Shown here: piece after piece, positions 10,629 through 20,717 of the stretch
Layout of the letters: every line of letters begins with the position of its first letter
Numbering within the stretch: position 1 is the first letter of the stretch
Source of the DNA: Triparma columacea
Lineage: Eukaryota > Sar > Bolidophyceae > Parmales > Triparmaceae
DNA length: 53,045 nt
Direction of reading: 5' to 3'
NCBI GenBank assembly: GCA_030267965.1
Contig: BRYA01000598.1
Span: forward strand, 3,854 to 56,898
Made by a program: the position numbers and the translations under genes
Notes under the pieces: generated by a model
What the model was told of the DNA's origin: nothing
The model's database searches: none
Seen by the model: the letters and a program-made list of their open reading frames with translations, nothing else

Positions 10629-13443
10629 TCAAAACTGCATTCTGTTCCCCTTCAAGTTCTGGAGGCTGAACTGTTTGATAAGGCTCTTTGGGTTGGCTCT
10701 TTGGGGCGTAGTTTTTTTCTGCATCCTCTTCATTCTAACATGTTCCCTTTCTTTCATTTCCCTCCCCTTCTTATCCTCCGTCATTGCCATTGCCATGTTG
10801 AATCTATTACTCTCCTCCTCCTCCTCATCTTCCTCATCCCGATTTAAATGCTCTCCCTGTAGCTTCCTAATCCTCCCCGCTTTCTCCTTCGCCTCCATCC
10901 ATCTGCTGGACATGCAAGAACGGAGGATTCGGTCCTTCTTTGCCTCCCACTTAAGCTTGCCGCGGAAGAAGTGACCAACCTTCTCGGCCGGGGGGTTGTG
11001 CATGACAAGACTCTGAAAAAGTAGGGCGGGGGGGGGAAGGGGAGGTTAGAATTATATTGAATACCCCCCCCCTGCTATCTATTTCCCCTCTCCCCCTACT
11101 CATGACTCACCTCCTCCAAGCATCTCTTCATAGCGTGGTTAACATTAAGCCCCAAGCTAAGCACATCCTCATGGCTCAGACAGTAAAGCTCAACATTAGT
11201 GCACGCGATAACCGTCACCGGGCTAGGCTCGTTCTTGTCGATCCTGTTATCACCAAGCACAGCAAGCTCACCGAAGAACTCCCCGCTCCCCAAAACCCCC
11301 ACCGTGAAGTCGTGGTTGTTCCTCCTCTCCTCCGAGATCCTTTGGCTCATAGTAACGTTACCTTTAGGCTCCAAGATCTCACGCCAGTTCTTCTGGATAA
11401 CCCAGATCCCGGGTGACTCCTCGACGACGCCAACGCGGGATAAGGCTAAGGTACTGTCCTCGTCGGAGGGGTGACTGGATTGTATACTGCATAACTTTAA
11501 AGGGGTACTAAAGAAGGTTGGGGGGAGGGTTAGTGGAATTACTACTACTACTACTCCACACTTGCAAGAGGGTTGTATAACGCCCCCCTCATCCTCACCT
11601 CTTCAGCACCTTAACCATCCCCTTCTTGATCAAGCAAAGGTCGTAGTTCTCGTCTCCCCTATTACATATAACCGTGTTAGCCTCGTACTTCTTAACGTTC
11701 ATTTTGGCCTGAATAAGTTTAAGGTGGGATTTCCCGAACCCCTTAAACGCCGGGCTCCTGCTCAGCAGCGCCATCTTCTGAGCGGTCATGAAGACCTCGT
11801 GCTCCTCCTCGATCGCTAGGAAGTCGGCGCACTGGATTACTAGGAGGATGGAATCCTGGTCGCCACCCTTTGCGTTTGCACCTCTTTTACCGTGCTTCGC
11901 CTTCAACGCTGTCTCACCGAATGTGTCCCCCTTGTGTAATAGCTTAAGCACCTTCTCAACAGCCGGTGCACCTTTGCTGTGCGCGGTTGTGTGGATAGTG
12001 ATGCTCATGGCCCCCTCGTAAAGCACGTAGAAATAATCACCAGGATCACCCTTCATGAAGAGGTACTCGTACTTCGGGAGCCTCTTTATGGAGATCCTTT
12101 TACAGAGGTGGACCAACGCCTCGATGTCTTCGGCGAGAGGTGCGAAGAACTCAAAGTGGGATATTGTATGAGCGATCTTACGAGCCTCTAAAGTCGTCCT
12201 CATCTCAGGCTCTTTCTCAAGGATGCTCATAACACCGTCAGTGTTTAAGCGCTTGACGTTCTGGTTCATTTTGGAGGTACGATCACCACCGGTTAAGAGG
12301 AGAGACATACGAGGCATGCTGTCGTCACCGAGACTATCACCTGTGAACATTGGGGTGGAGAATCTACAGAGGTGGAGGGGGGGGGAGAGAGAATGAGAAG
12401 TTAGCGAAATTCGGGGCGCATCGATAATAAACCAACCGACGCGCTAGTCAAACTCAGCTACTGCCTGCCCCCCCCATCCACTTTTCCCTCATCCTTCAAA
12501 CTCCTCTCCCCTCACCTGCTGTATAGCTCCTCCCCCTTAGTCATAACGTCCCTCTTCTTCCTCCTCCTGCTATTACTCCCCCTCCCATACTCCGCGTGCA
12601 GGCTCCCCTCCTTCTTCATTTTCCTGACCTTCTCCAGCAGCTTAATGTCCGCGTAGCTCGCGATGAAGTCGTCCTTCTTACGGAGAAGGAACGTCCTGTT
12701 GTGCAGGTACTTCTCGTTCCTGCTGTCACCCTTTAACGCCATGTTAACGTCCCCAAGCGCAAGGTCGTAGTCGCCGGCGTTCTGGTGGAGGAGACTCCTG
12801 TTGAAGTAAGCAGTGTGAGTCGGCTGCTTGTGGGCAAGGAATATCTGGATGCACACCGTGTAGTCGCGGAGGGAACGCTTGGCGTTCCCGAGCATGGCGA
12901 ACGCCTGCGCGCGCTGGAAGTAGAGGTTCCCCTGCGCCAGCGTCTTGCCCCCGCCCCCGGACTTTGTTGTGTGGATCAACTGGTTCGTGCACTGGACGAC
13001 CTGGGACGCGAAGAACTCGCTACCGCGGTGGTGGATGCCGCGGGCGCTTAGGACGCCCTCCTTGCTTGGGATCATCTCCTGGGCCTTTGCGATACGGAGG
13101 TCGTTGCCTGGGTGCCTGGGAGCTCCTGCTCCGTCAAGACATGCCACAAAGTCTATCTCGTGGGGTTTGGGGACTAAGGAGAGAGCGGATTTCTTCTTCG
13201 TCAAGGCCGGTGCAGTAGAAGGACGCAGCCGCGCCAACTTCTTGGCCGTAGATAGGGACCTAGTTAGGGAAGAACAAATGGAGGTGAGACGATGAGGAGC
13301 AGTTGGGGATGGACAGAGAGAGGGGGGTATTTCCGGAGTTCTCCGCTGCCATAAAGGGGGAGATAACCCGGTCTTATACCCTGCCAATGAACTAAATCCT
13401 CTCAATCCAAGCTAATTACATCCACAACTCACCTGCTTAACAT
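10629..13443 (-). CDS. TPR plus tandem cyclic-nucleotide-binding-domain protein
   Basis: Five exons: 13443-13433, 13259-12516, 12363-11599, 11507-11111 and 11012-10629; all junction phases agree, giving 766 residues. Exon 1 is only 11 bases (MLS plus part of Arg). Residues ~100-200 contain TPR-like helices (LYFQRAQAFAMLG, TAYFNRSLLHQNAGDY). Two CNBD folds follow: ~330-455 (KYEYLFMKGDPGDYFYVLYEG, then GDTFGETA) and ~470-630 (GSGEFFGELAVLGDN). Neither has the PRxAT arginine that binds the cyclic phosphate; the second reads EPSPVTVIA. Cyclic nucleotide binding is therefore doubtful. The C-terminal exon is basic and charged, with an acidic run. An alternative acceptor 21 bases further on in exon 4 is also in frame. 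It may act as a scaffold; function unknown. Confidence 0.8.
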
Positions 13444-13668
13444 CAACGAATCAACACCCCCCCCATGTAAATTTTTCAATGCTGGGACGAGATTCAGGCC
13501 TCCTGATCCAATCTCCCGGGAGCCTGTACTCGACAACCCACCCGAAGAGTGAAGAGACCGCCCTCGAGTTGACATTCCGGTCAACAAAAAAATTGTCGAG
13601 TTGGGGGCAGCTGGGAGTCCTTTTCTGAATTTTGCCCGCCGGCCACGCCAATATCTTCTCCCATCAAA
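13444..13668. promoter_or_regulatory. Divergent upstream region (TPR-CNBD / alanine aminotransferase)
   Basis: A 225 bp head-to-head gap. No recognisable motif; the role is inferred from position only. Confidence 0.3.
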
Positions 13669-16128
13669 ATGAGGGCCACTGTAGCGTTGAGGAGGCTTGG
13701 TGCTTCCGCTCGTTGCTTAAGTTCACCAGCAAAGGACCCAAAGCTGCTTTTTGAGGCGTACGCGTCCACATCTAGAAGCAGCACTGAGCTTTTCAAGCTT
13801 CTCGACAAGGACAATGATGGTTTACTCCAGAAATCTGAGGTTGAAGAGTTCTTGGGTGACCTTGCTGGGCACCATTTAGAGGCTATCAATAAGGCCGCGA
13901 TCACTGCCCTGCAAGCTAAATCAGAGAGGGTGAGTTGAGAGAATGGGAGAGGGTAAAGGGCGGGGAGGGGCACGGGTGTTGGAGGGATTGGTGCTTAATA
14001 GGGAGTTGAGGTCGAGGCATTAACTCTTAACACATGATTGATGTTTCATCTCTCCATTTCACCTATACTTACCCCTCCTCGACCCTACAGGAGTGCCTGG
14101 ATCTTGAGTACTTCCAGAGATGGTGAGTTGTTGACCTGCACGTCATAGATTAGGCATGGTGAAAAACGCATCCGTGCAAGCACCTCCCTAATGCAGTGCC
14201 TTACCCTCCCTCCTTGCCTCCCTCTTTTTCCTCTCCTTCTTCTAGGCTCGTAATGGCCACCAAATTTGGAGACTCCAGAAGCAGCAAAATGGTTAAAGCT
14301 TACAAGAAGCTTCCTGACCTCGGGGATATCGGGGCAGTTTGCGAAGAGGTAAGAGTCGGCTAAGAACAAGACAGGAGCGCACCGCACCCTCTAAAACGAA
14401 TCTTCGGTCGTCCCTTCACTCCTCCCTTTCTCCCTCCTCTACAGCCGAAGTCTTGGAACGCCAACACCATGGCCCAGAACCTCCGCCGCATGCAATATGC
14501 CGTGAGGGGGGAGGTTGTGATGAAGGCTGAGCGCCTCATGTCCGAGGGGAAGAAAATAATTTTCACCAACATTGGGAACCCCCACAGTGTGGGCCAGGAA
14601 CCCATCACCTTTTACAGGCAGGTCATGGCGCTTTGCGACTTGCCCAAGAAGGAAGGTGTCGACCATCCTAATGTGGCGTCGATGTTTCCCTCCGATGTCG
14701 TTGAAAGGGCAAGAGAGATCAAGGATGCAATCGGCGGAGCCGGCACAGGAGCGTACACAGGTTCCCAGGGCGTTATGAGGTGAGGATGACGACAATTTCG
14801 TGCACGATGCGACCCTCCCTAGTCGCCTAAAGTTTGTCGTCCTCAATTCTAACCACCCTTTTCACAGCTTTCGACAGGACGTCGTCGACTTCATCGAGAA
14901 GCGCGACGGATTCCCCTCCAAGACTGGCAACATTTTCCTCACCAACGGAGCCTCTAGCGGCATCCAGGCCATCCTCACCGGTTTGCTCGCCAATGATCAT
15001 GACGCCGTCATGATCCCCATCCCCCAGTACCCGATTTACTCCGCCCTTATCACCCTACTTTGTGGCAGGCAGGTCGGGTATGAGCTCAACGAGGACGAGG
15101 GCTGGTCAGTCAGCAGGGAACAGCTGGAGACTCAGCTCAAGATCTCCCAGTCGGAGGGACTCACAATCAAGGCTATGGCGATGATTAACCCTGGGAACCC
15201 TACCGGGCAGGTCCTTGACGAGGAGGACGTCGCCACAATTTGCCAGTTCTGCGCAGACCACGGAATCGTGCTCCTTAGCGACGAAGTGTACCAGAGGAAT
15301 GTGTACGCTAAGGGAAAGAAGGTGAGTTCTGTGGATCTAATGTGCCTATTAAAATGTTTAACCTTACTAACGCGTCCCCACCATTACCCCTTTAGTTCCA
15401 TAGCGCCAAAAAGGTGGCCATGTCACGACCCTCCCTTAGTTCCCTGCAGCTCGTGTCCTTCCACTCAACCTCCAAGGGCCTCATCGGAGAGTGCGGACGC
15501 CGTGGAGGGTACATGGAGCTCCATAACATCGACACTTACATTCAGACCCAGATCTACAAGCTCGCGAGCAGCGGACTGTGCAGCGGTGTCAACGGTCAGA
15601 TTATGACCAGCCTTATGCTTCGGGGACCTCCTGAGGGGGGGGAGTCGTGGGATCTTTTTCAGAAGGAAGAGGGGGAGATATTCGATGCCCTTTCCCGCAA
15701 GGCTGAGGCCCTGGTGAAAGGCCTGAACTCCATCGACGGAGTCACTTGCCAACCAGCGGAGGGGGCAATGTATGCGTTCCCGAGCATTGAGATCCCACCG
15801 AAGGCCCTGGAGGCCGCGGAGGCAAAGGTGAGGGGAAGGGGGGGGAGGGGGGGGGACTGCAAGAAATTGATGACTCCCCGCGAACTGAGATTGCTGAACT
15901 GACCGCCCCCTCCCCTTGCCCTCCTCTCAGAAACAATCTCCCGACGCCCTTTACGCCGTGTCGCTCCTCGAGTCTACCGGAATCTGTGTGGTCCCCGCCT
16001 CGGGTTTCGGTCAGAAGAAGGGTCGCGTAGGGTTCAGGACAACGTTCCTACCACCAGACGACGTCATGGAGAATGCAGTCCACGAATTCAAGAGACACCA
16101 CGAAGAGTTCTGCAAGAAATACGCTTAG
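13669..16128 (+). CDS. Alanine aminotransferase with N-terminal EF-hand
   Basis: Seven exons: 13669-13929, 14091-14122, 14246-14348, 14445-14779, 14868-15321, 15396-15827 and 15931-16128; phases match throughout, giving 604 residues. The N-terminus (MRATVALRRLGASARCLSS) looks like a mitochondrial presequence. Residues 46-57 form a canonical EF-hand loop (DKDNDGLLQKSE). From ~residue 130 the protein is alanine aminotransferase (GPT/AlaAT): NIGNPHSVGQ, GAYTGSQG, MINPGNPTG, LSDEVYQ, and SFHSTSKG with the PLP lysine at 422, then RRGGY and RVGFRTTFLPP. It interconverts alanine/2-oxoglutarate and pyruvate/glutamate. The extra ~100 N-terminal residues make it longer than ordinary AlaAT and suggest calcium control, which is inference. 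It does not look like a stray upstream gene, because the frame is continuous across three phase-matched introns. Confidence 0.93.
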
Positions 16129-16301
16129 ATTAGCTTGCATGGTTGGTCGTGACGTGGGAATACTTACTGTATGTAGGATGGAGCTATTTAGGATTTCTTA
16201 GTATGTAGGGTGGAGCTTTTAGGATCTCAATTTTGTCTCAAAAAAAGCGACTTTATGTTACTGGTGGCACGACGTATTTTCCGTACTGCGAGTTTGCGTC
16301 G

Positions 16302-17522
16302 TTATTGTTGTTTTAGTGTTATTATTGTTTCAGTGCTTTCTCTACAGTGGTGGTGACCTCGCCCTTCACCCTCGTTGTTGGCTCTCACCTTCTCCTTGAA
16401 GTGGTCCCACAGTTTCAAGTGCTCGAACCTTCGTTTGTAAGCGACCAAAGCCCAAGCCTTGATTTCGCCTTCTTCTGCTTGGCCGACACTTCCCATAAAA
16501 TGCGTGGCAGAGGAAGAGAACACAGGACCGCTGGCGAGGTCGAGAACTGCCCTGTAGCCCCACCACACTCCTCCCTTGGGAGGACTCAGTTGAGCCCTGG
16601 TTTTGAATCCTTCCATCGCTTCTAGGAGTTGAGGGGTGAAGGGGGGGAAGATGGTCCCGATGACATGGAGATAAGATATGCCGGAGTAATCGTTGGGGTT
16701 GGAAAAGCAGAAACTTAGTGCTTGGTCCCATAATCCCTCCCCTCCGTCAGTCGTATCTTCCCTCATCCTCCTAGCCACCATGACCTTATGGTTCCACGCG
16801 TAGTAGTTCTTCGGTTCCCTGTCGATGCACTTCCCGGCCCACTCCAGCTCGTCTCGCCACGAGACCTTGACGCCTGCGTTGAGCATTAGGTCGAGGACAG
16901 AGCGACGGTAATGCCAAAGCTCGCTGCACTTGCTGCTCCTTGTGGAGGCCAAGTTTAGCATGTACAGCTCGCCACGAAGGAAGCGAGGCGATGAGGCAAG
17001 GGGGCGAAGGAAGGACGTGTGAAGAGAGCGGAATTTGTAGGGGGAGGGGAGCTTCGGGTGGAGGAGTATTAACATCAAGGTTACTTTCAGACCGAGCTCT
17101 GCGAGGGAGGAGTTTAAGTAAGGCTGTATACGGGGATTCCCCCACTCTCTATTTATGCGGTCGATCTGCTTCGCCGCCCTGCCTCGTCCATGAATAATCT
17201 CACCTTGATCCTCCTCTGTTACCCAGGGTCTTTTTATGCCCTCATTAAGCTTGATGGCCACAGTGATTATCTCCGGCAGCGAGCTTATGTCGACAGCAAG
17301 CGCAGCGAAATCAATCTCTGAGCTCGTAACTTTCGCGTAGCAGTTCTCGTAGCATTCTTCAGCACCAGAAGATTGAGGAGTTTGCGATGTTGAGGGTGGG
17401 AGTAGGGAGGTAAAACCAAACTCCGATGGGTAGGGAGGAGTTGTTATGTGAGACCAAAGGGGTGATAATATCGGTGGAAGTTGTGTGGAATCTGTAACAT
17501 CGATGTAGGGGGTATATTCCAT
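16302..17522 (-). CDS. Protein prenyltransferase alpha-subunit repeat protein (PTAR1-like)
   Basis: Single exon, 406 residues from the ATG at 17522; the frame upstream lacks another ATG. It contains PPTA-type helical repeats, each with a Trp in the expected context: SELWHYRRSVLD, KNYYAWNHKVMV, NPNDYSGISYLHVIG and VWWGYRAVL. These repeats build the alpha subunits of farnesyl/geranylgeranyl transferases. The spacing and divergent N-terminal half fit the PTAR1 group, whose animal member pairs with RabGGTase beta, better than a standard FNTA/RabGGTA. The C-terminus ends in a charged Glu/Gly/His tail. Divergently arranged with the COPI-associated gene across 186 bp. Confidence 0.75.
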   Translation of the reverse strand: MEYTPYIDVTDSTQLPPILSPLWSHITTPPYPSEFGFTSLLPPSTSQTPQSSGAEECYENCYAKVTSSEIDFAALAVDISSLPEIITVAIKLNEGIKRPWVTEEDQGEIIHGRGRAAKQIDRINREWGNPRIQPYLNSSLAELGLKVTLMLILLHPKLPSPYKFRSLHTSFLRPLASSPRFLRGELYMLNLASTRSSKCSELWHYRRSVLDLMLNAGVKVSWRDELEWAGKCIDREPKNYYAWNHKVMVARRMREDTTDGGEGLWDQALSFCFSNPNDYSGISYLHVIGTIFPPFTPQLLEAMEGFKTRAQLSPPKGGVWWGYRAVLDLASGPVFSSSATHFMGSVGQAEEGEIKAWALVAYKRRFEHLKLWDHFKEKVRANNEGEGRGHHHCRESTETIITLKQQ

Positions 17523-17708
17523 TGCTTTCCGAAAGAGGAACAGGAGGAGGTTGTCAATTTGGATATTCTGGTGCCGCAAAGAGGTGGATAATTATATGTA
17601 AATTATATGCAGCAGTTACAGGACTTTGACTCGAGCTGAGTGCGTGGTTGTGTCTATATTGTCTATATTCTGAAGAAAAAGGAAATGCCAAGTAGATCCA
17701 AATTGAAA

Positions 17709-18632
17709 ATGGGTTGTTTTCAAGCAGTTTTTGGCTGCTGTGGCGAAGATGGATGTTGCGCAAACTTCGTGTGTGATAAGAAGCACGTGTGAGTGTCTTC
17801 AAATCAAAGAAAGGTGGAAATCTAAGAAATAATACATGACACCATATTCGTGACGTTTCAGCATTGTAGTCAATACATTACTGACACATGTCATTGCACG
17901 TGCTTTTTTGTGCACTCTGTCCTCCTTGCATCTCAAGTCACCTCACCCCCCACCTCTCCCATACCCCAGAAACTACATCATGAACATTGCTGGTCTCTCT
18001 GCTGGGGCCAGCCTGATTCTAATCGGCGTCTTTGCTTTCATGGACTACAGTAGTTTCTCGATCGAGTCTTGGCGCACTCTCTTCTTTGCTCTTACTATGG
18101 TCATCGCCGGTAGTATTGGTATAGTCGTCGAGTTTTACCCTTTCAAGTTCCTTGACACATGGTTCAAGCTGGTCACCTGTTGGCCGGGAAAAGCGCTGTA
18201 CTACTTGTTTTGGGGGCTCATTACATGGGACTACTCCAACTCGGAGATCATATCGAACGGGGACAAGTGGAAGGTGAGAAGAAATAGGAACGGCGTTGAT
18301 GATAACTGTAATCTCATATCTGTTCTCCCCCTTTTTCGCTCTGCATTCACTCGCCTGCCCTACTTAAGATAACGTTCTCAATAATCATCGTGGCTAGCGC
18401 TGCTATCATGCTGGTAGGTTGGATATTCGCTCATGAGGCCACCGCAATCTGCGAGAAGACAAAGTTCGGTGACGACAAAGGGGAGCGCGTTCGAGAGGAG
18501 AAGAGCTCAAAGGTCAAAAAGGGGAAGGCGGAGATCGCTGAGGAAGGACCTCCAGCGGCAGCTGATTTGAATTCAAGCCCAAATAAGGTGGAGACTCCGA
18601 GCTGGCAGCCTGCTTGGACTAAAGCTAACTGA
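17709..18632 (+). CDS. COPI-associated-type four-pass membrane protein
   Basis: Three exons, 17709-17788, 17970-18273 and 18369-18632 (phases 2 and 0), encode 215 residues. It starts MGCFQAVFGCCGEDGCC, a Met-Gly-Cys start with seven cysteines in the first ~25 residues, fitting dual myristoylation and palmitoylation. Four hydrophobic segments follow: GLSAGASLILIGVFAF, FFALTMVIAGSIGIVVEF, ALYYLFWGLITW, and one in exon 3 (IIIVASAAIMLVGWIF). The NI..G....G start and the KALYYLFWG segment resemble the COPI_assoc/TVP family of Golgi proteins. The C-terminus is a charged Lys/Glu tail. Role in Golgi membrane traffic is family inference. Confidence 0.65.
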
Positions 18633-19320
18633 GCTTGGTGAGGGGGATGGGATGGGGGGTTTTGAGAGAGGAAGAAAATGTGATACGTACTGTTTTAATG
18701 TTCAACACAACAACAACATTCAAGTCACATTATCGCCCTTGCAACCCCCCTCAGACGAATCTTATTACAGCCTATTAAAAAAAATTGTGAGAAAAGTTCA
18801 GATCAGGATTCAGGATTTTTTCTCGAATTCTCCTCAGTCAGCAGTTAAACAAAAGGGGCAAGCTGAAGGTAAGGCGGGACGACAATGACAATAATAACCC
18901 CTGTCAAGGCTTTCACCCCTTGTTATTTGTCCTATTGTTGATTTTTATCTCCTATTCATGTCAAGGAGGTTATTTCCCCTTCAATCGAGGTCGAGTATTC
19001 GTGGGTTTTTCCCCTGGCTTATTACCGTCTTATAGACTAGATAATACTACTTTCGGCCCTATTTCCGATATAATTAGTGTCATATCGTGGTTGCTATCGG
19101 GCAGAGAACCGCTTTTAACACCGCAATGACGCATCCTTGAGGGTCTCACATCCCTTTCCCTTGTTCTTACTCCATCACACCACACTAACCCTCCTGATTC
19201 GTGTCAATAATGTAGGAATTCGTTGAGGATTGAAGCTGTTAACGACAAGACTGTATAATAAATCCAGGGTTAGGGTTAGGTTACTACTGAAAGGACAGTA
19301 TAAAAGAACCTCAGGGAAGA
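18633..19320. other. Intergenic stretch; AT-mixed, with a short telomere-like motif
   Basis: No gene is supportable. A short telomere-like string (AGGGTTAGGGTTAGG) sits at 19266-19280, about 40 bases before the BspA-like ORF. Two and a half units are too few to call an interstitial telomere. Confidence 0.5.
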
Positions 19321-20535
19321 ATGGGGAATAGCAGGTCCTTTCCATCCTTGTTCTCTCCCCTTCCAAAAGATCGCTCCTCCCTCACGGCCATCACCATCCC
19401 GGACGGAGTGACGACGATTAGTGAGGGCGCCTTCAGAAGATGCTACCGCCTCACGACCATCACAATCCCGGACTCAGTGACGACGATTGATAAGGGCGCC
19501 TTCGAAGGATGCTCCTCCCTCACAGCCACCACCATCCCAGACGGAGTGACGACGATTGGCGCTTGCGCCTTCGAAGACTGCTCCTCCCTCACGGCCATCA
19601 TCATCCCGGATGGAGTGACGATAATTTGCTTTGGCGCCTTCTGGAATTGCTCCTCCCTCACGGCCATCACCATCCCGGACTCAGTGACGACAATTGGCAG
19701 TTATGCCTTCGAAAGATGCTCCTCCCTCACTGCCATCACCATCCCGGACTCAGTGACGACAATTGGCAGTTATGCCTTCGAAAGATGCTCCTCCCTCACT
19801 GCCATCACCATCCCGGACGGAGTGACGACAATTGCCATAAAGGCCTTTGAAGACTGCTCCTCCCTCACGGCCATCACCATCCCAGATGGAGTGACAACGA
19901 TCGGCAATCATGCCTTCTGCAGATGCTCCTCCCTCACGGCCATCACCATCCCGGACGGAGTGACGACAATTGGCGTAGTCGCCTTCGCGGGATGCTCCTC
20001 CCTCACTGCCATCACCATCCCAGATGGAGAGACGATGATTAGCCGTGCCGCCTTCTTGGGATGCTCCTCCCTCACCGCCATCACCATCCCGGACGGAGTG
20101 ACGTCGATTGGCCGTGAAGCCTTCAGGGAATGCTCCTCCCTCACGGCCATCACCATCCCGGACTCAGTGACGACAATCGGCCATCAAGCCTTCGATGGAT
20201 GCTCCGCCCTAACAAAACTCATGCTATCTCCTGCCGTTTCCATCGGTGTACACTGCTTCTTGGGCTGCACCGCCCTAATCGCTGCCGCTGCTGATAAAAA
20301 TATGCCGACTGTCTTGGACCTCCTCCATTACAGGTGGCACCGCAATGTCGCTGTGATGGAACGCGTCAATGCTCTTCTGTGCCTCAAGGGAACCTGGGAT
20401 CACGTGGAGAATCAACCCAGTGAACCGGATAGTCTGAAGAGGAAACGAACAGAAGTTGAAGCCCCGCTAAGGGCAACTGAGGCACGTGACAAGATCCCAA
20501 AAGTTTTGTGGAGAGTAATTCTGGAGTTTCTGTAA
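19321..20535 (+). CDS. BspA-like leucine-rich repeat (LRR_5) protein
   Basis: Single exon, 404 residues. Residues ~23-298 are twelve 23-residue repeats of the BspA/LRR_5 type (SSLTAITIPDGVTTIG..AF..C). After the array comes a non-repetitive part with an ALTKLMLSPAVSIG transition, a helical region, KRKRTEVEAP, and a hydrophobic end VLWRVILEFL. The repeat array starts almost at the N-terminus after a short MGNSRS leader, so the ancestor may have been longer at the 5' side. There is no signal peptide. Such proteins form large, fast-changing families in many protists; the function is unknown and may be protein binding. Confidence 0.85.
   Translation: MGNSRSFPSLFSPLPKDRSSLTAITIPDGVTTISEGAFRRCYRLTTITIPDSVTTIDKGAFEGCSSLTATTIPDGVTTIGACAFEDCSSLTAIIIPDGVTIICFGAFWNCSSLTAITIPDSVTTIGSYAFERCSSLTAITIPDSVTTIGSYAFERCSSLTAITIPDGVTTIAIKAFEDCSSLTAITIPDGVTTIGNHAFCRCSSLTAITIPDGVTTIGVVAFAGCSSLTAITIPDGETMISRAAFLGCSSLTAITIPDGVTSIGREAFRECSSLTAITIPDSVTTIGHQAFDGCSALTKLMLSPAVSIGVHCFLGCTALIAAAADKNMPTVLDLLHYRWHRNVAVMERVNALLCLKGTWDHVENQPSEPDSLKRKRTEVEAPLRATEARDKIPKVLWRVILEFL
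19387..20214 (+). repeat. Twelve tandem 69-bp units (LRR_5 coding array)
   Basis: The string GCCATCACCATCCC recurs every 69 bases from 19387, with variants. Units 19663-19731 and 19732-19800 appear identical base for base, indicating recent unit duplication or conversion. Confidence 0.9.
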
Positions 20536-20717
20536 CTCTTTGTTGTTCATGAGTTAATCGGTCATAATACTAGATGATTATACTTTTAAACTCTTTGTTG
20601 TTCAATCAATCGTTCAATTGTTTTATCTGACCTGAGTCTGATGATCTGATCTTTCCAAAATTAATTTCCCATCGTTCCCCATCGCTCCCCATCTTCCACT
20701 CTCTCTGCTCTCTCCGC

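Noticed and set aside
19266..19280. Interstitial telomere (AGGGTTAGGGTTAGG)
   Set aside because: Only about 2.5 units, easily by chance in a G-rich genome; no other sign of a fusion point.
19443..20156. Repeat-bearing - and second + frames in the LRR array
   Set aside because: Periodic shadows of the 69-bp units; only the LRR_5 frame has a full ORF with unique ends.
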